In this document: piece by piece, positions 46,788 through 57,659 of the stretch
Layout: each line of letters starts with the position of its first letter
Position numbering within the stretch: the stretch's first letter is position 1
From: Rhyacophila brunnea
Lineage: Eukaryota; Arthropoda; Insecta; Trichoptera; Rhyacophilidae
Length of the DNA: 64,000 nt
Direction: 5' to 3'
Assembly (NCBI GenBank): GCA_022495005.1
Contig: JAGYXB010001749.1
Span: 2,170,001-2,234,000 of the forward strand
Notes under the pieces: model-generated
What the model was told of the DNA's origin: nothing
What the model saw: the letters and a program-made list of their open reading frames with translations, nothing else
Database searches by the model: none
Translations under genes and position numbers: made by a program

Positions 46788-46946
46788 CTTATAAAGTAAT
46801 GTGTATAAATGACTGTGGTACATTATTATAACTCTTGGCTATTATTGGATGTTTAAAATGTGTTTGTTAGCTATTCTTTCATACAATAATTATTCCGTTT
46901 TTCCGACGTCACGCGTTATAACAAGCATGGGTTTATAGCGAATGTA

Positions 46947-48424
46947 CACGTGCATAGATTTACTTGCAATACCTGTGTATATTTTAAACTGTCGCGATAT
47001 TAACTATTTACACGTAACGGTACTGCCTCTCATTTTTCAAGAGTAAACGAGATGGGTGTTGTCATTGTATTGTACCATTTGACAGGTCGTGAAAATTGAT
47101 TAACCTCAAAATGAGTCTGCGTGGTGTAGTTCGTTTTTTACCGGCAGGTTCTGTTATAGCACGGTTCGACCAAGCTGCTATAATTAGTCCAAACTTAGTA
47201 ATTAACGATTTTATCTTATTACTTTTGTATAAATTGTATAAACGGGTATTTATCATACATAAGTTATGAGATCTGTAACAAGAGTGCCGTTATATTGGCT
47301 TGGCGTTCAATATATAGGTTGGTTACCCAATAGACATTTTGTTGTACTTGCGACATATTCACACGGTCAATGATCGGGGGAGCGTCATATAATCAATAGA
47401 TATTACACAAAAGCATCATAACTATCGACCCCTCGATATCACAATTTACTCTTACTTCTTACACTTTGGGAACAACTTACTCTACAAAATCACACAATAA
47501 ATCTAACCTATAATCGGAACTAAATCTAAAAGGTATCCCTTATTTATTGATATAAAAACATCCCTTGCGATATTAACAATATAATATTACTGTTAGAATC
47601 TGGTCAGTTGTTGACTTATATTGTATCATATTATATAAGTAGGTAAAATTGGTTCACAACTTATATCTAATAATATTTCATAACAGTATACCACTATCTT
47701 TCTACTACGCAGGTGCAGGTATCGCACAGTCTAATTGTCACGTGGATTTTTATGTTATAGCCGCAATAATACCTTAATAATTAATAAGTCCTTGTGAGGT
47801 TTCCTATAAGCTTATTTTAGAACGCGTCCAGAAGAAATTTCTTTGATGTCTTTATTTTAAGACATTTAACTATTTTCATTTCAATAATTCGTCAAATGAT
47901 TATTTTCCAACTGCCTTTCTGCAAGGCATGCTTACTTTTCACTCTCTTGAATCTTGTCGGTTCTTCTCTTGAAATACTTTTGCTTGTTAACGCGAGGGAT
48001 GGTTTCCAATCCTGGTGTCCTAATAAATTTGAATTTACATGCGCCTGCCAATTACCTACGTGGTCGCAGCCATGATTTATTCTGGATCGGAACCATTTCC
48101 GCGTGTCAAACCTATCAGGCACCATTAGCGAGTGGTGCAAGATTAGTAAATGCGCTCCCCAAAGACATCAACATTTTCAGTGATGTACTTTGCATTTTGT
48201 TTTCAAAATTTTATTTTTCTGTATTAAATAATTGTACTCAAGTATATTTTGTTTTAATTTGTTTTTTTGTTATTATTATTATTTTTATTATATTCCATAT
48301 TGTAATATTTGTTATAATGTAAAGCTCATGTTGTGTACGTCTTAAATTTAGATTTGTTATGTTCACAATGTTTGTGATCTTAAATAAATAAATACGTACT
48401 GCCAGCAGTAAATCCATGCACGTG
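46947..48424 (-). mobile_element. MITE-like TIR element R5, copy 2, with a LINE inserted
   Basis: The left end CACGTGCATAGATTTACT and right end AGTAAATCCATGCACGTG are each flanked by TA. 46947-47170 is the inverse of 8700-8938 (e.g. CCTCAAAATGAGTCTGCGTG, TTTGACAGGTCGTGAAAATT), so the orientation is opposite to copy 1. The right end appears immediately after a LINE tail at 48396, so the LINE fragment interrupts the element. Confidence 0.7.
47810..48396 (+). pseudogene. Jockey/CR1-type LINE, 3' end
   Basis: The plus-strand frame from 47810 reads LILERVQKKFL, an in-frame stop, CLYFKTFNYFHF, then DYFPTAFLQGMLTFHSLES. After a shift it gives LASGARLVNALPKDINIFSD, the extreme C-terminus. The 3' UTR contains TACGTCTTAAATTTAGATTT and the end is TAAATAAATAAAT. 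It is a 5'-truncated copy inside the R5 element. Confidence 0.85.
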
Positions 48425-48426
48425 TA

Positions 48427-49583
48427 AACAGCGTATTATACTATATTTGACTGTATCTCACATTTAAGAGATGTCCATCTTTTGTACGTATGTCAATCTA
48501 GTTTACTCTTAATACTGATTGGCCATTATATCGTTTTGTTGTAATGAAGTATTTTTCAAAATAATTACATTTTGTAACTCTGCACTAACTTAGAAAACAG
48601 CCTCCTTAAAACTCAACAAACATTCAAGTTTACAAAACTTCCAGAGGTGGTACCCTTAATACTGCCGAGGAGCAAAGTAATAGAAGCCTTAATGTTACAG
48701 TTTTATGGGTGCTTAATATCCAAAGTTCCAAGACACCTGGTTTTAGTTTAGTGTTAATTAAAAAGCGGCATTTACCTATCGCTAAAAAGCGCAACTTTTT
48801 GCACAATTTATGACCCTTTCCCATGAGATTTTGTCTTTGTGAGTTTTCATATTTTACTTACAATACATTAAAATCTTTGTTCAATATTATAATCTAACGG
48901 GGGGATGTTGTAAGATGTGATCTTACCCACGATGTTACGTATGTTGTTCTAATGGTTGCATCGTGAGTGTGTGACATATGTTCGGGCAGTGATGAATGGA
49001 AACACGAGTTAGTATTTTCTTGGTTTATATTATGGCAATAAAATTCGGTAACACGGCACTACCAAATACAGTATTTGCATGTTATGTAAAGGTTTAAATT
49101 ATATCGACTACATTTTAGTAAAGCCCAATAACGACTGTGTCATTTCCATTGCATTATTGTCTATAATCTATGGTCTATAAATGAGCATAGACAATAACAT
49201 GTCAGTTGTAGGGTTATACAAAGCCTCTACAAATCAATATTTATAGTACTAATCGTCACTTCATTAACCTGTCGTAAGCCAGTTCCTGACCGGCCACGAT
49301 GACTTCGCAACTAAACTGCATGGTTTTCGTTTGATAGAAAATGAGCTTGAATGTAAAAGTGGGCATGACCATCAAGACGTTCACACGTTCTCTGGAAATT
49401 CCAGCTGGTCCGTCCACGCCGACTTGATATCAATTGAAGGTAACTTTCAGGCATTAAAAAAGTTTGCTGGGTCGTGAGGTGAATAGAATAATTCCGATCT
49501 CTCATTAGATCCATCGCTTTCAACTCCTCACTGCACTCCACTGGGTACATAGGACAATTAATTCATGTCACTGAAGATAAATA
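48427..49583. other. Unassigned DNA
   Basis: The minus frame 49311-49550 (79 codons, containing SSRRGRTSWNFQRTCERLDG) lies in a less AT-rich patch, but I cannot assign it. An inverted pair TTATTGTCTA / TAGACAATAA occurs at about 49153-49196. Confidence 0.4.
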
Positions 49584-49837
49584 GGTTACATGTAAAATGT
49601 ACGTAAACATTTCACCATCGCACAGTTCGCCGTGAGTTTTCTTATCAGAAAGAGGTGACCGTATACTATACGGTCTCTGATTTTATTAGATTCAATTCAA
49701 GAATGAAAACCTAATCTAACCTAACAAAAAATCCAGTAGGTATATCGGCTATTTTAAAAATTTGTTTACTGCCGGCTTCCTGGAAAGTCTAAACCGACAA
49801 GAACCGTGTTTTATTTAGACATGAAGTCAGTACTATA
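49584..49837 (-). repeat. Dispersed repeat R3, copy 2 (inverted)
   Basis: The inverse of 190-511: GGTTACATGTAAAATGTACG, CACAGTTCGCCGTGAG, the perfect palindrome GACCGTATACTATACGGTC (49657-49675), CTAATCTAACCTAAC and ACCGACAAGAACCGTG. Confidence 0.8.
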
Positions 49838-50311
49838 ACTACCACCATAAACACTTGTCTTGACAACGGTGTTACAACGGAAATAGCTATCGGCTTAAAA
49901 AAAACAACATGCAGAATTTAATTTAATATTATGTACTATTATGCTGACTCAATTAATGAATAAAAACCACTCAGCAATATGTTATTAAATCCAAGTTACT
50001 TCAATCTATATTATTAAATTTTAAAAAAATATCAAAGGCTAATTTTTTATTGCACATTTTTTTCAACTTTCAGCTATAAAACGTTCGCGTAAAAGACTCT
50101 TTGAGCCAACGATCCCGAGCTAATAATGGTTGCAGGGAAATTTAGGTGTTAATAGCTAAGTACATAGTACGTCTAATAATAATAATAGACTGGCAAACTT
50201 TTTAGCAAGGGTGATAATAGTATAAAATTATTTTATAAGTTAGCATGTATTTCTTCCTACATAATAATATACTGTAGCACTACGATGATACTGCGTCGAT
50301 GAAATTTTTAA
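49838..50311. other. Unassigned AT-rich DNA
   Basis: No recognised feature. Confidence 0.4.
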
Positions 50312-50862
50312 AACGTGTATTTTTGAAGTAAGTATTATTTGATTTTGAAAAGTTTTTAAATGTTAACTGTCAGAATTTTTACTCATTGGTAAGTATTTAT
50401 TTCGAAGCGTCCTCATAACGTATAAGAACGCCAGTTTTAATGGGACAGGGGAAAAAAATGTTGGAGCAAGTAATAATATTAAAAAATCGGTTGTAAAACT
50501 AAATGATTTAAATTGCGTGTGTCTGTAGATAAAACATACGTCCATTATTATATGTTAGTTTGACAAGTAAACAACTTTATATGGGGCGCATAATAATTTA
50601 GGTTTACTATCTTCGCACGCAAATGATATATTATGCTCGCATGACAAATTCATGAATATTCGGTACGAATAACCATTATTGTAATTATTAAAAAAAACAT
50701 CAACTCAGAAGTATCACACAGAAGGAGCACACCATAGGTACAGGGAAGACAGATAACCTCAATTATTCCCAAAGCTTAATAAAATACTTTCATTAAGGTA
50801 CTTTCTGTTTTTGCATATTTATACTTACCGAATAATTAGAAGTCAATTTTTAATAACAGGCA
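50312..50862 (+). repeat. Dispersed repeat R2, copy 2
   Basis: Co-linear with 15278-15738, then with 17385-17430 (TATTTATACTTACC and following text), skipping about 1.6 kb present in the first copy. It therefore looks like an internally shorter relative of the 15.1-17.5 kb element, without well-kept terminal inverted repeats. Confidence 0.75.
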
Positions 50863-51670
50863 AAGTTTTATTTTATAAATTTTAAAATTCGCGCCATTTA
50901 AGACAGATGAGATTTAAGAAAATACCAATAAATGCCTTATAAATCATACGCAATGGCGATTCTTCCGTATACCAGAAAAGACTTTTTTGCAAACCTATAT
51001 TATTTATTATCTGCCAATAACATATATAAATAAAATGTAAATTCATAATTAAAATGTAACCAATATAATTTAATATAATAGAGGTTCTCGCAACGCCTAG
51101 CGCCCCTACGTCCGTTATATGTATTTAATATAATATTATTATAACTTTAAGTATAGTGTAAACAACATAGCCTTTTTAAATTGCGCAGACAGCGATTTCT
51201 TCTACTACGCACGAATTACATGGGGCAAATTTAATTATCGTTACCGTCATTATTTCCGACTATTTTCTCTGCTCGGCGCCGCTCTGACTACAGCAAATTT
51301 TCTGTCAAAACTATCGAACTTCACGCTTACGTGCTATGTTTATAATTTATATTCATAATGTTTAATCTCTAATTTAAATTTTATACCTATATAAATGTTT
51401 TGTAATTGACTTAATAGGCCTCGGGATTATTTCATGCGACTAGTAGTATATGTTGTTTTTCGACAATTCGATATTTGTTGATTGGAATATGGTATAGCAT
51501 TAAAATTTTACTACCAATTATGATTTTCGGAGGATATGCCTTCTACTTGTAAATGCACAAAAATCGCACTTGTGTGGTTTTTCCCAGATTGTTAATTTAT
51601 GATAAACAATCTTCATGTACATGTAGAGACGTCACGTTTCAATGGATTTGAACTGTACACTATACAATTA
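50863..51670. other. Unassigned AT-rich DNA
   Basis: No recognised feature. Confidence 0.4.
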
Positions 51671-51674
51671 TTCT

Positions 51675-51812
51675 TATTGTGCCATCCCCTAGCGGAGGTC
51701 GGCCACCATCAAGGCGATCTTATCTTTGTCGAGTGGAGCTGGTACCAATCACGGAGGTTCTTAAGCCACGAAATGCGGCGCCGTCCTCTGATACGCTCTG
51801 CAAGGCTGTTTT
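51675..51812 (-). pseudogene. LINE polymerase extreme C-terminus, fragment
   Basis: The minus strand reads RRRRISWLKNLRDWYQLHST followed by KIRSPWWWPTSARGWH. This corresponds to the 'GRRR(I/T)SWL(K/R)N(L/I)R-W' ending of RTE/CR1-group polymerases. The last part is altered by a probable frameshift. About 45 codons. Confidence 0.7.
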
Positions 51813-54035
51813 TAATTTATGATTTTTTCCTAGTAGGAATTTATCCTTTGACCCACCACATAATATTACAAATTTTTTCCTAGCATATATGTGTAGAAAA
51901 GTTTGCCAACGCTGGTCTATTTAATGTAGTGTTAATACAGACCGAACGAACGTCAACGCAATCGAGAGTTTCCGACGGTTCATTGGGAAAAGCAGCGCCG
52001 TGTGTTTCAGTCCTTAAGTGTTATGATGGAAAGCTGGACCCGCTTTACACCGCACCCTGAGAATAAACGCCTTATTCCAGGCCTTATAATCTACCATTAG
52101 TGATGCCAATTGTGAAGGCAATATCGTCGTTCAACAAAATACCCTTTATAGCTTTTTTAATATCATGAAGTTAGAATGATATTTTTTATTATTCACAAAG
52201 AAAATTATTGCCTGCTAAAATTTGCGTAATACTATAGTTTAATACGGCAACTTGAGCAATCTCAATAAAAATAACTATGTTAAAATCCAACACAGCAGAA
52301 AGAACTACAAAAACAATCCGAAGTCGCCCGCGCGGACGTCTTAACTTTTATTTTAATGGAAAACTTAGGTTATTAAAGAAAAAGCTCTTGCAATTTTTAA
52401 CGGACGATATATTTTCAGCTCGGTAGGCTAGCTTTTTTTCTTGTTTGGGAGCGGCAGAAGCTTTATAAAAACAAAATATTGTCGCAAGGGATTGTAATAC
52501 CGGATAGAATTTCTAATACCGGGATGATATTATAAACATAATATTTATTATACTTACCTATTTTAACCGAACACATTAAATTGTCCCACGGAACGTTTAC
52601 ATATTTTACACCGCTGCAACCGTTGCAACCGTTGCAACCACAGAACAGATAATAAATATAATACCGATCGGCAATATTCAATACGCCGCATGGTGAAGCA
52701 GGTTTTTGAATGTGTGAGTGTCCTACGAAAATGAAGCACGCATTATGCACGTGCAATAGTGTGTGTAATACACCATAAACCGAGAGCAGTTTTCAGTATT
52801 CGACGTAAAACGTATTCTAGACACGTGTGTAAGTTTAACCCGGATTCTTCCTTACTCTAGTCGGATATCTGCTATCGCCTTACCCGTTGTGTATTTCAGT
52901 TCCCATTATGTCTGAGTTCCCTGGTTGCAACCGTGTTTCACAGGAAACTCTGCCTCTAGACCACTGGCGTAGTTGGGTACCGCAAAAATAAATTATCTAG
53001 GGGTTGAAAACCGTAGCTATAGTGCAAAATCTTTACGGTGATAGGCGGCGGCTTGGAGAACTACATCCCCTCCTCTAGTTTTTCAGTACTTACAATACTT
53101 CGAAATCGAAAACCATAGACAAGATACGACACGAGTGCCGCCGCCAAGATTTCGCAGTCTAGCGACATAATTTAGGATAAAATACTTAACATAAGAATTT
53201 AAATTGTGCATAAATATTTCTTGCAATATTAGCGCTAAATTAAAACGATGGGATCTGTGGAAGCAAAACTCTTCCACTGTGATTATTTTACAATTTCACT
53301 ATGTTCGGCGTCCATCGTGTATGAATAAAAATGTAAATTCAATTATTTAATTAAAAATTGTATTCCGGTCCTTATATTATTATGACAATCATAACATTAA
53401 TAATTTATTATGAAACTTGACATGTTTTACACACATATTTCTACAAAAAATAATAAAATGTTGTGTTGTTTTGTTACAAAGTTTTTATGCAATCTTAATA
53501 TGACATTACATTTGATTTACGAGAGCTTTGTACCTTACCGTAAGATTTGGGTTTAATATTCCAGGATTCTCCTTTCGACATCTTCAATGTCTGTGAATGT
53601 TGTATAATATTACTAATTTAGTTAATTAAATGATCGTAAATAAAATATTAACAAACCACGCACTGTTTATATGCGGCAGATAAAGTAAAGAAAAAAAAAA
53701 TATTTTTTGGCAGGAAATTCAGTAAAAAAAAAAAAAATTTCGCCTGCGCCCCTGAAAAACACTCCCAGCCCAAATTTTTAGTAGAAGTGTATATCAAATG
53801 TCTAAATATAATTATTTCATTTGTCCGTTTAAGGTAATTAGGTAGGAATGTAAGGTATTTAACAAAAAAGCTCGCACACATTTTCGGAAAATTATCGAGT
53901 GCTCCGGTTTTTAGATTTTGTATTTCGAGCACTGAATATTCCTAGAACTCCTAGTGACATACAAGTAATGTGTCATAGCACATCAATATGGAGTTCAAAT
54001 TCAGTACCTTTGTATCCCAAAGTATGATACGTATG
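51813..54035. other. Unassigned DNA
   Basis: Three nearly perfect 9-bp units TGCAACCGT stand at 52615-52640. CCACTGGCGTAGTTGGGTAC at 52969-52988 resembles one end of a DNA transposon, but no partner was found. A-rich homopolymers lie at 53688-53740. No gene was identified. Confidence 0.4.
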
Positions 54036-54712
54036 TTATAATTGTTTGGGCATCACATCAGTTGAAGTATGGCCTTATGGTGGAGAAGGTTCAGAAGAAA
54101 TTCTTGAGACTCATTTACTTGAGGTTGTATGGATACTATCCTTGGCTTTATCTATTTGACTTTCTCTTAGATATGCTTACATACTGCAGTCTGCAATTTA
54201 GAAGAGATATTTATTTAGCTCCGTATTTTTTTCGACTTATACGAGGTAGAAATGAGAACTCTGACATTCTGGGCAGTGTTGACCTGTGTGTCCCTGATAA
54301 TTACTATCTTAGAAATAGAGAGCATTAGTTGTTTATTCTCCCAAGGTGCAGAACCAACCTGCCACTGGTAATTCCGATTGGGAGGGAGATAACTATGTTC
54401 CACGAAATTGCTTCGGGTGTTGATATATTCCACTTGCGTGAAGGTGAGTTGGGTGGACGCTATTTTATATATTTTTTAAACAGGGTCTCCTTAGCAAACT
54501 CAGCGTTCTTCTTTGAACTTCTATAGATGTTAATTATTGTATTTTTACTGCTTTTGTATGTTTATATTGTGTTCTCTTTTTATATTTTCATTTTTACCGT
54601 TTTTATTACTTTTTCTTTATACCTAATAATGTTTCATGTTATGTTGTGAACGTCTTAAATTTATAATTTATATACTTACTGTAATGTCCAAATAAATTGA
54701 AAATTGAAATAA
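54036..54712 (+). pseudogene. Jockey/CR1-type LINE 3' end, one in-frame stop
   Basis: The plus-strand frame from 54062 reads MKYGLMVEKVQKKFLRLIYL, then LRLYGYYPWLYLFDFLL, then MLTYCSLQFRRDIYLAPYF. A single TAG at 54326 precedes LFILPRCRTNLPLVIPIGRE, and the frame closes at 54526 (ANSAFFFELL). Without that stop the C-terminal 155 codons would be continuous, so this is the best-preserved LINE of its family here. The 3' UTR follows (GAACGTCTTAAATTTATAAT) and the tail is TTGAAAATTGAAATAA. It faces an inverted copy 0.8 kb downstream. Confidence 0.9.
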
Positions 54713-55431
54713 TTTACTTTGATAAATCTGCTTCAGTTACTTACGACGTTTTTATATAATGAAAACTTCAACTATATAAGAAACCGTATACGTCTGTGTA
54801 ATGTATGACAAGTTTAAATACAGTTAATTCATATTCTGTGAATTTATTTATATTATATTAATAGTAAAGCATTGGAGTAGATAGATTTTGTTCATCAAAG
54901 AAAATGCTTCTTTAAGAAATGACGAGTCCCAGTTTCCGTTCTGCTGGGCACAGATGTCTCTGGTAGACATTGACATCAAAAGATTTATTCCTTTTCAGAA
55001 AAAAATACGCTTGGTTGATGGGACAATATTATTCTTATTTATTCTCATGACGAAACTTCTCCCTAAGTGCATCCGAGCAAGCAAATTATCTTCTAGAAAA
55101 TTTGGTGCTCACAGGCCATAGTATTATAATAGTTTGGATGTATTTTTATTTATTACCGATTTGAATACAACAATTATTATATAATTATTATTTAAATGTG
55201 TAGGTAATTTCTTTTTAAATGGAAGAGATATTTATTAAATTAAATAAGATAATAAAAATAACTTAAAATCAATTAAGTACTCATTTACTTTAAAACAAAT
55301 TAGAATATAAGTACAAATTTCACGAATAAATTTAATCTACTACTATCAAATCAGCTAGGCTATGATATATTGTTTTTGATCATTGAATAAATTAGTTCAA
55401 AGACATCAATGCATATTTTTATTCATCGTAT
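54713..55431. other. Unassigned AT-rich spacer between inverted LINE copies
   Basis: A 77-codon frame at 54888-55121 has no recognised features. Nothing else was found. Confidence 0.4.
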
Positions 55432-55515
55432 ACCCACGATGGCCGAGCATTAGCCCGTCGGCTTATAATCCGGGCTCGAATCCCGGTTCTGGAAAATTCA
55501 AATGTTGTTTCTGAA
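55432..55515 (+). mobile_element. tRNA-like SINE head fragment
   Basis: CCACGATGGCCGAGCATTAG with B box GGCTCGAATCCC and GGTTCTGGAAAATTC. It is related to the family A head but followed by different text. It lies directly beside the LINE tail. Confidence 0.65.
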
Positions 55516-55529
55516 GTCAAGAATATATT

Positions 55530-56422
55530 TCAATTTCAATTTCAATTTATTTATTTTTAACATATTGTGGACATTTCAAATTATAAGTTTAAGACGCCAC
55601 GACGTGACATTTAGAAACAAAGTAATATAAAACAGTATTACATAAAAAAAAGAGATAGATCAGTATATAGAGATAGGTAGTATGTTATTAAACAGTAGAA
55701 ATGTGTAAATACAAAAAATATAAATTAGAGAGATTATAAACAAGGAAGTACATCGGATGAGTTAAGCAGACCATATTTTAAGAATGTATAAAACAACGTC
55801 TACCTCTACTCATCCTCACGTAGGTGGAATATATCGACACCCGAAGCAATTTCGTTGAACATAGTTATCGTCCTCCCAATTGGCATTACCAGTGGCAGAT
55901 TGGTTCTGCACCTTGGGAGAATAAACAACTGATGGTCTCTATTTCTAAGATAGTCAATAGGGACACACAGGTCAACACTGCCCAGAATGGCAGTTCGTAG
56001 CTATGTTAAATACGTAGCTAAATAAAGATTTCTTCTAAATTGCAGGAGTATGTAAGCATGCCTAAGAGAAAGTCAGTTGGATAAAGCCACGGATAGTATC
56101 CATAAAACCTAAAGTAAAGGAGTCTCAAGAATTTCTTCAGAATCCTCTCCACCATAAGGCCATACTTCAACTAATGCGGTGCCCAAACAATAGACCCACT
56201 CTCAAGTCTGCTTCGAACTAAAGAATTAAATAAAAGTTTTAATACCGTAACATCAGAAAAGACCCGGGAAGTACGCATGACGAAGCCCAAAATTTTAAGC
56301 GCCTTGTTACAAATGGTAACTATATGGCTAATAAATGTCAGTTTACTCGCAAACGTAATGCCAAGATCCCTTACGGATGATATGGAGCTAATTGATAGCG
56401 TGAGCATGATTGTAACACACAT
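55530..56422 (-). pseudogene. Jockey/CR1-type LINE 3' end, inverted relative to 54.0-kb copy
   Basis: The minus strand begins with SSVRDLGITFASKLTFISHI and LRTSRVFSDVTV (56171-56422). It continues through LVRSRLESGSIVWAPH and LKYGLMV, then becomes frame-shifted across the YGYYPWL region, followed by the 3' UTR. The tail is a run of TTGAAA repeats at 55530-55548. It overlaps the region present in the 54.0-kb copy over about 640 bp, so the two form a large inverted repeat. Confidence 0.88.
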
Positions 56423-56454
56423 TTCTCGTATGTCATTTCAACCTCTTGATGCGA

Positions 56455-56590
56455 CATTATGATCTTTTTACCTTGCGGACGTTTTGTACTTCTTGGATAC
56501 CACTGGATGACTAAATTTGTCCAACGAGTGTCTTTTCTTTGAGCTATGTGTCCAGCCCATTTCCATTTAAGGCTTTTAATAAACTCTATT
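56455..56590 (-). pseudogene. RTE-like LINE polymerase C-terminal fragment
   Basis: The minus strand reads SLKWKWAGHIAQRKDTRWTN then LVIQWYPRSTKRPQGKKI, the same 'WAGH(I/V)AR--D-RWT--V--WYPR--KRP-GRP' text as the 57.2-57.5 kb copy. About 45 codons remain. Confidence 0.85.
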
Positions 56591-57165
56591 TAGATTAATA
56601 AACTCTAGTAAGAAGGTATATTATTTTCAATTAAGAAACTGACATTGGGGAAAAAAAATATGATAACAATAAGAAATTAACTTAACGTAACAAAAGATGT
56701 AATATAATTAATTGCAGTCAAATAATTCGCAGACAAGTATATATAATAAAGCCAGTACAGATACACAAAGTTTTCCCAAGCCTGATTATGCCGGAAAAAC
56801 TTTTTCGACAGTCCAACACTTTCCCAAAAGTTCATAATTGGACGGTGAACAAAATCTCCTAAGTGGGCAGATAAATGAGGAGTGGTGAAAGCTCGTATTG
56901 CTGGAAAAGCGTATAACATAGTATGCATCGGGAAAATTCTGAATATTAATTTATAACCTTGATTGATTTTATCGTAACATGTTATACTTTGAATCTTAAA
57001 CGTTTCGCAAGCTTAAGTGTTCTACTATCATCTTTTCAAATAGTAATGTATTGAGATAATAGGATTGAAAGTTTATAGTAAGAAACATACTTACTTACTA
57101 TTTTTTTTACGATAATTAATATTGAACATAGATAATAATTTAAAAACATCTCATGCATATTATAT
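56591..57165. other. Unassigned AT-rich DNA
   Basis: The minus frame 56677-56928 has no recognised features. Confidence 0.4.
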
Positions 57166-57171
57166 TCATCA

Positions 57172-57465
57172 TCAGCCGGGGTCAATCCACTGCTGGATGA
57201 AGGCCTCCCCAAGCTTTCTCTAACTCTCTCGGTCCTGTGTCGTTCGCTGCCACGTATTTCCGCCGAACTTTACCATTTCGTCAATCCAGCGGCTTTTAGG
57301 GCGACCCTGTGGCCGTTTCGTACCCCTTGGGTACCACTGGATGACGGCATTTGTCCAGCGGCCGTCCCTTTGGCGAGCAATGTGCCCCGCCCATCTCCAT
57401 TTCAGCTGTTTGGCAACGTCTATTACATCGCGTACTCTTGTCTGCTTCCTAACCCATTCGTTCCT
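57172..57465 (-). pseudogene. RTE-like LINE polymerase C-terminus, well preserved
   Basis: A 98-codon minus-strand frame reads RNEWVRKQTRVRDVIDVAKQ, LKWRWAGHIARQRDGRWTNA, VIQWYPRGTKRPQGRPKSRW and IDEMVKFGGNTWQRTTQDRE. It has a single stop after DRES and a natural end at 57172. The region after the stop (GEAFIQQWIDPG) is encoded by the CCACTGCTGGATGAAGGC box that ends many lepidopteran LINE copies. It is truncated at 57465 against a SINE. Confidence 0.9.
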
Positions 57466-57469
57466 CTTA

Positions 57470-57605
57470 CTTATATTATATACCCACTAGAAAAAAATCA
57501 TTTTAGAAGAAAAACGACACCCGACGAAACTCACGGTAGTGTGCTTTCCCAATTATACTACGGGTATCCTACTTAATTACGACGATTTTAACTAGTAGTT
57601 GTTAC
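57470..57605 (-). mobile_element. tRNA-like SINE, family B, copy 3 (tail missing)
   Basis: On the minus strand: leader ACTAGTTAAAATCGTCGTAA, head GGATACCCGTAGTATAATTG, B box region GTGAGTTTCGTCGGGTGTCG and TTTTTTCTAGTGGGTATA, then truncated. It stands head to head with the copy at 57660-57985. Confidence 0.82.
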
Positions 57606-57659
57606 ATGAAATGCTTATCAAATTACTTTATAATGTTAGCTATCGATTTTTGTATATTA

